Assembly: GCF_009646095.1 (NCBI RefSeq)
Contig: NZ_CP045725.1
Coordinates: 434,001-498,000, forward strand
DNA: 64,000 bases
Direction: 5' to 3'
From: Raineyella fluvialis
GTDB taxonomy: Bacteria; Actinomycetota; Actinomycetes; Propionibacteriales; Propionibacteriaceae
Part shown: positions 63,157-64,000 of the stretch, piece after piece
How positions within the stretch are numbered: the stretch's first letter is position 1
How the letters are laid out: the number at the start of each line of letters is the position of its first letter
Notes under the pieces: model-generated
What the model saw: only the letters and a program-made list of their open reading frames with translations
Databases searched by the model: none
Told to the model about the DNA's origin: nothing
Position numbers and translations under genes: made by a program

Positions 63157-63744
63157 TCAGGCGTCTCGGACGATCGTGAGATCTTCGAGCGGCCGGCGGG
63201 TCCGCGGAGCGGCGTCGCGCTCACGGATGAGGTCAGGCAGGTCATCGGCCTCGGCGAGCTTGCCGACTGCCACGACGCTGACCGGCTCCAGTACCGGCGC
63301 GAGGTCGAACGCTGCCCGCAGCGCGTCCACGTGGAAGCCGCCCATCTGGCGCACATGCAGGCCGCGGGACGTGGCCTCGATGCTGAGGTGGGCGACGGCC
63401 TGGCCGAGGTCGTACTCGGCCCATCGCAGGCGCTTGCCGTCACGCTCACGTTCCGCCACGGCCACGATGAGGAGGGAGGCGCGAGGGGTCCAGGCGGAGT
63501 TGAAGTCCATCAAGGTGCCAAGGATGGCCTCGAACGTCTCGGTCCCCCGCGCCGCGACGATGAACCGGGTCGGCTGCAGGTTGCTCGCGGACGGCGCCCA
63601 GCGGGCCGCCTCGCCGAGGGCCTTCAGGTCCTCAGCGGCGACGACGTACTCGGCGTCGTAACCACGGGGGCTCCAGCGCTGGGCGAGGGCCTCGTGGATC
63701 GGCACCGAGGTCTCGTTGCGCTGCTCGTTGAGTGTCGTGCTCAT
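63157..63744 (-). CDS. Nitroreductase family protein
   Basis: A 195-residue FMN-dependent oxidoreductase of the nitroreductase fold. RWSPRGYDAEYVV is the N-terminal FMN-phosphate segment, ARWAPSASNLQPTRFIV the conserved helix with Ser/Asn/Gln contacts, and DLGQAVAHLSIEATSRGLHVRQMGGF the central helix. It uses NAD(P)H to reduce nitro or quinone compounds. The downstream gene on the same strand is a CynX/NimT-type carrier. The upstream gene, a THUMP-like methyltransferase, ends 15 nt before it. ATG 63744. Confidence 0.9.
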   Translation of the reverse strand: MSTTLNEQRNETSVPIHEALAQRWSPRGYDAEYVVAAEDLKALGEAARWAPSASNLQPTRFIVAARGTETFEAILGTLMDFNSAWTPRASLLIVAVAERERDGKRLRWAEYDLGQAVAHLSIEATSRGLHVRQMGGFHVDALRAAFDLAPVLEPVSVVAVGKLAEADDLPDLIRERDAAPRTRRPLEDLTIVRDA

Positions 63745-63759
63745 GCTGTGTTGTCCGCC

Positions 63760-64000
63760 TCAAGAGTCGTTGAAATTGTGATCATTGACGTGATGAGGGT
63801 AGCAACCTTCCGCAAGCCGCTCGACCACGAGGGCCCGGGCGCCCTCAGGCGTCGGGGTAAGCAGCAGCGTGGCCGCCTCCGGACCTTCGGGCCGCAGCCG
63901 ACGTCGCAATGTCGCCGGATCGATGTCGATGCCCCGCTTCTTGATCTCCAGTCGGCCGATCCGGCGGTCCCGGACCCAGGCACGCAGCACCTTCTCCTTC
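63760..64000 (-). CDS. THUMP-like domain methyltransferase, C-terminal part (cut by window)
   Basis: The frame is open to the right window edge; only the last ~80 codons are visible. LRAWVRDRRIGRLEIKKRGIDIDPATLRRRL matches the C-terminal THUMP-like domain that follows class I SAM methyltransferase domains in actinobacteria; ATLLLTPTPEGARALVVERL continues it. The catalytic domain would lie outside the window. The target, probably RNA, is inferred from the domain name only. It ends 15 nt before the nitroreductase start. Confidence 0.8.
   Translation of the reverse strand, partial: KEKVLRAWVRDRRIGRLEIKKRGIDIDPATLRRRLRPEGPEAATLLLTPTPEGARALVVERLAEGCYPHHVNDHNFNDS

Overview
The window is G+C-rich, densely coding DNA typical of an actinobacterium. 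Signs of this are strong third-position G/C bias, Tat-type and lipoprotein leaders on exported proteins, an HNH endonuclease of the DUF222 family, a PadR/ABC1-kinase pair, and start codons sitting 7 nt after TANNNT -10 boxes (probable leaderless transcripts). A member of the Propionibacteriales or a relative is a reasonable guess, but no rRNA or ribosomal protein gene is present to decide it. About 48 protein genes are called. No tRNA, rRNA, insertion sequence, CRISPR array or replication origin was seen.

Layout. 1-4.2 kb is a catabolic operon: an M20-fold protein lacking its metal ligands, a type I extradiol dioxygenase, a lipocalin-like protein and an amidase, closed by a strong hairpin. 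4.4-8.0 kb is an SDR coupled to an MgtA/MgtB-type Mg2+ ATPase. 8.1-18.8 kb is an accessory stretch: two near-identical FMN-reductase paralogues plus the frameshifted tail of a third, a phosphoesterase, CBM48 and YceI proteins, a pRiA4b ORF-3-like protein, a flavoprotein and a fused 5-oxoprolinase. 19-22.5 kb is a sugar-acid unit (P-loop kinase, ACS-type MFS carrier, KDPG-type aldolase, divergent DeoR regulator). 22.7-26.7 kb holds small genes, MarC, and PadR with an ABC1/UbiB kinase.

26.9-31.9 kb carries the most striking gene: a Baeyer-Villiger monooxygenase fused in frame to an HSL-type esterase, preceded by a large LuxR-type ATPase regulator. A GH65 phosphorylase follows (32.1-34.5 kb). 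Next is an operon of dihydroxyacetone kinase (DhaK-DhaL fusion) with a complete sugar-type ABC importer (34.5-41 kb). 41.3-50.3 kb mixes an ArsR/SRPBCC pair, a NERD-UvrD helicase, a beta-lactamase-like hydrolase, a rifampin-phosphotransferase-like gene broken by a frameshift and an amber codon, another SRPBCC protein, a flavodoxin and a membrane protein. 50.3-55.7 kb is an mhp-type unit (LysR, MhpA, MhpB, MHS transporter) for 3-(3-hydroxyphenyl)propionate-like compounds. The end of the window holds an SRPBCC-SDR fusion, a cupin, methyltransferases, a lipoprotein deacetylase, a degenerate E2-like acyltransferase, DUF222-HNH, a CynX-like MFS carrier and a nitroreductase.

Two window-wide patterns stand out. 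First, a 17-bp interrupted palindrome, CATAG-N7-CTATG, occurs six times between 8.0 and 24.4 kb, mostly in gaps between converging genes. Second, ten genes lose frame, each time by one missing base and usually in a run of five G or C. That looks much more like homopolymer under-calling in the assembly than ten independent mutations, so these genes are annotated across the break.
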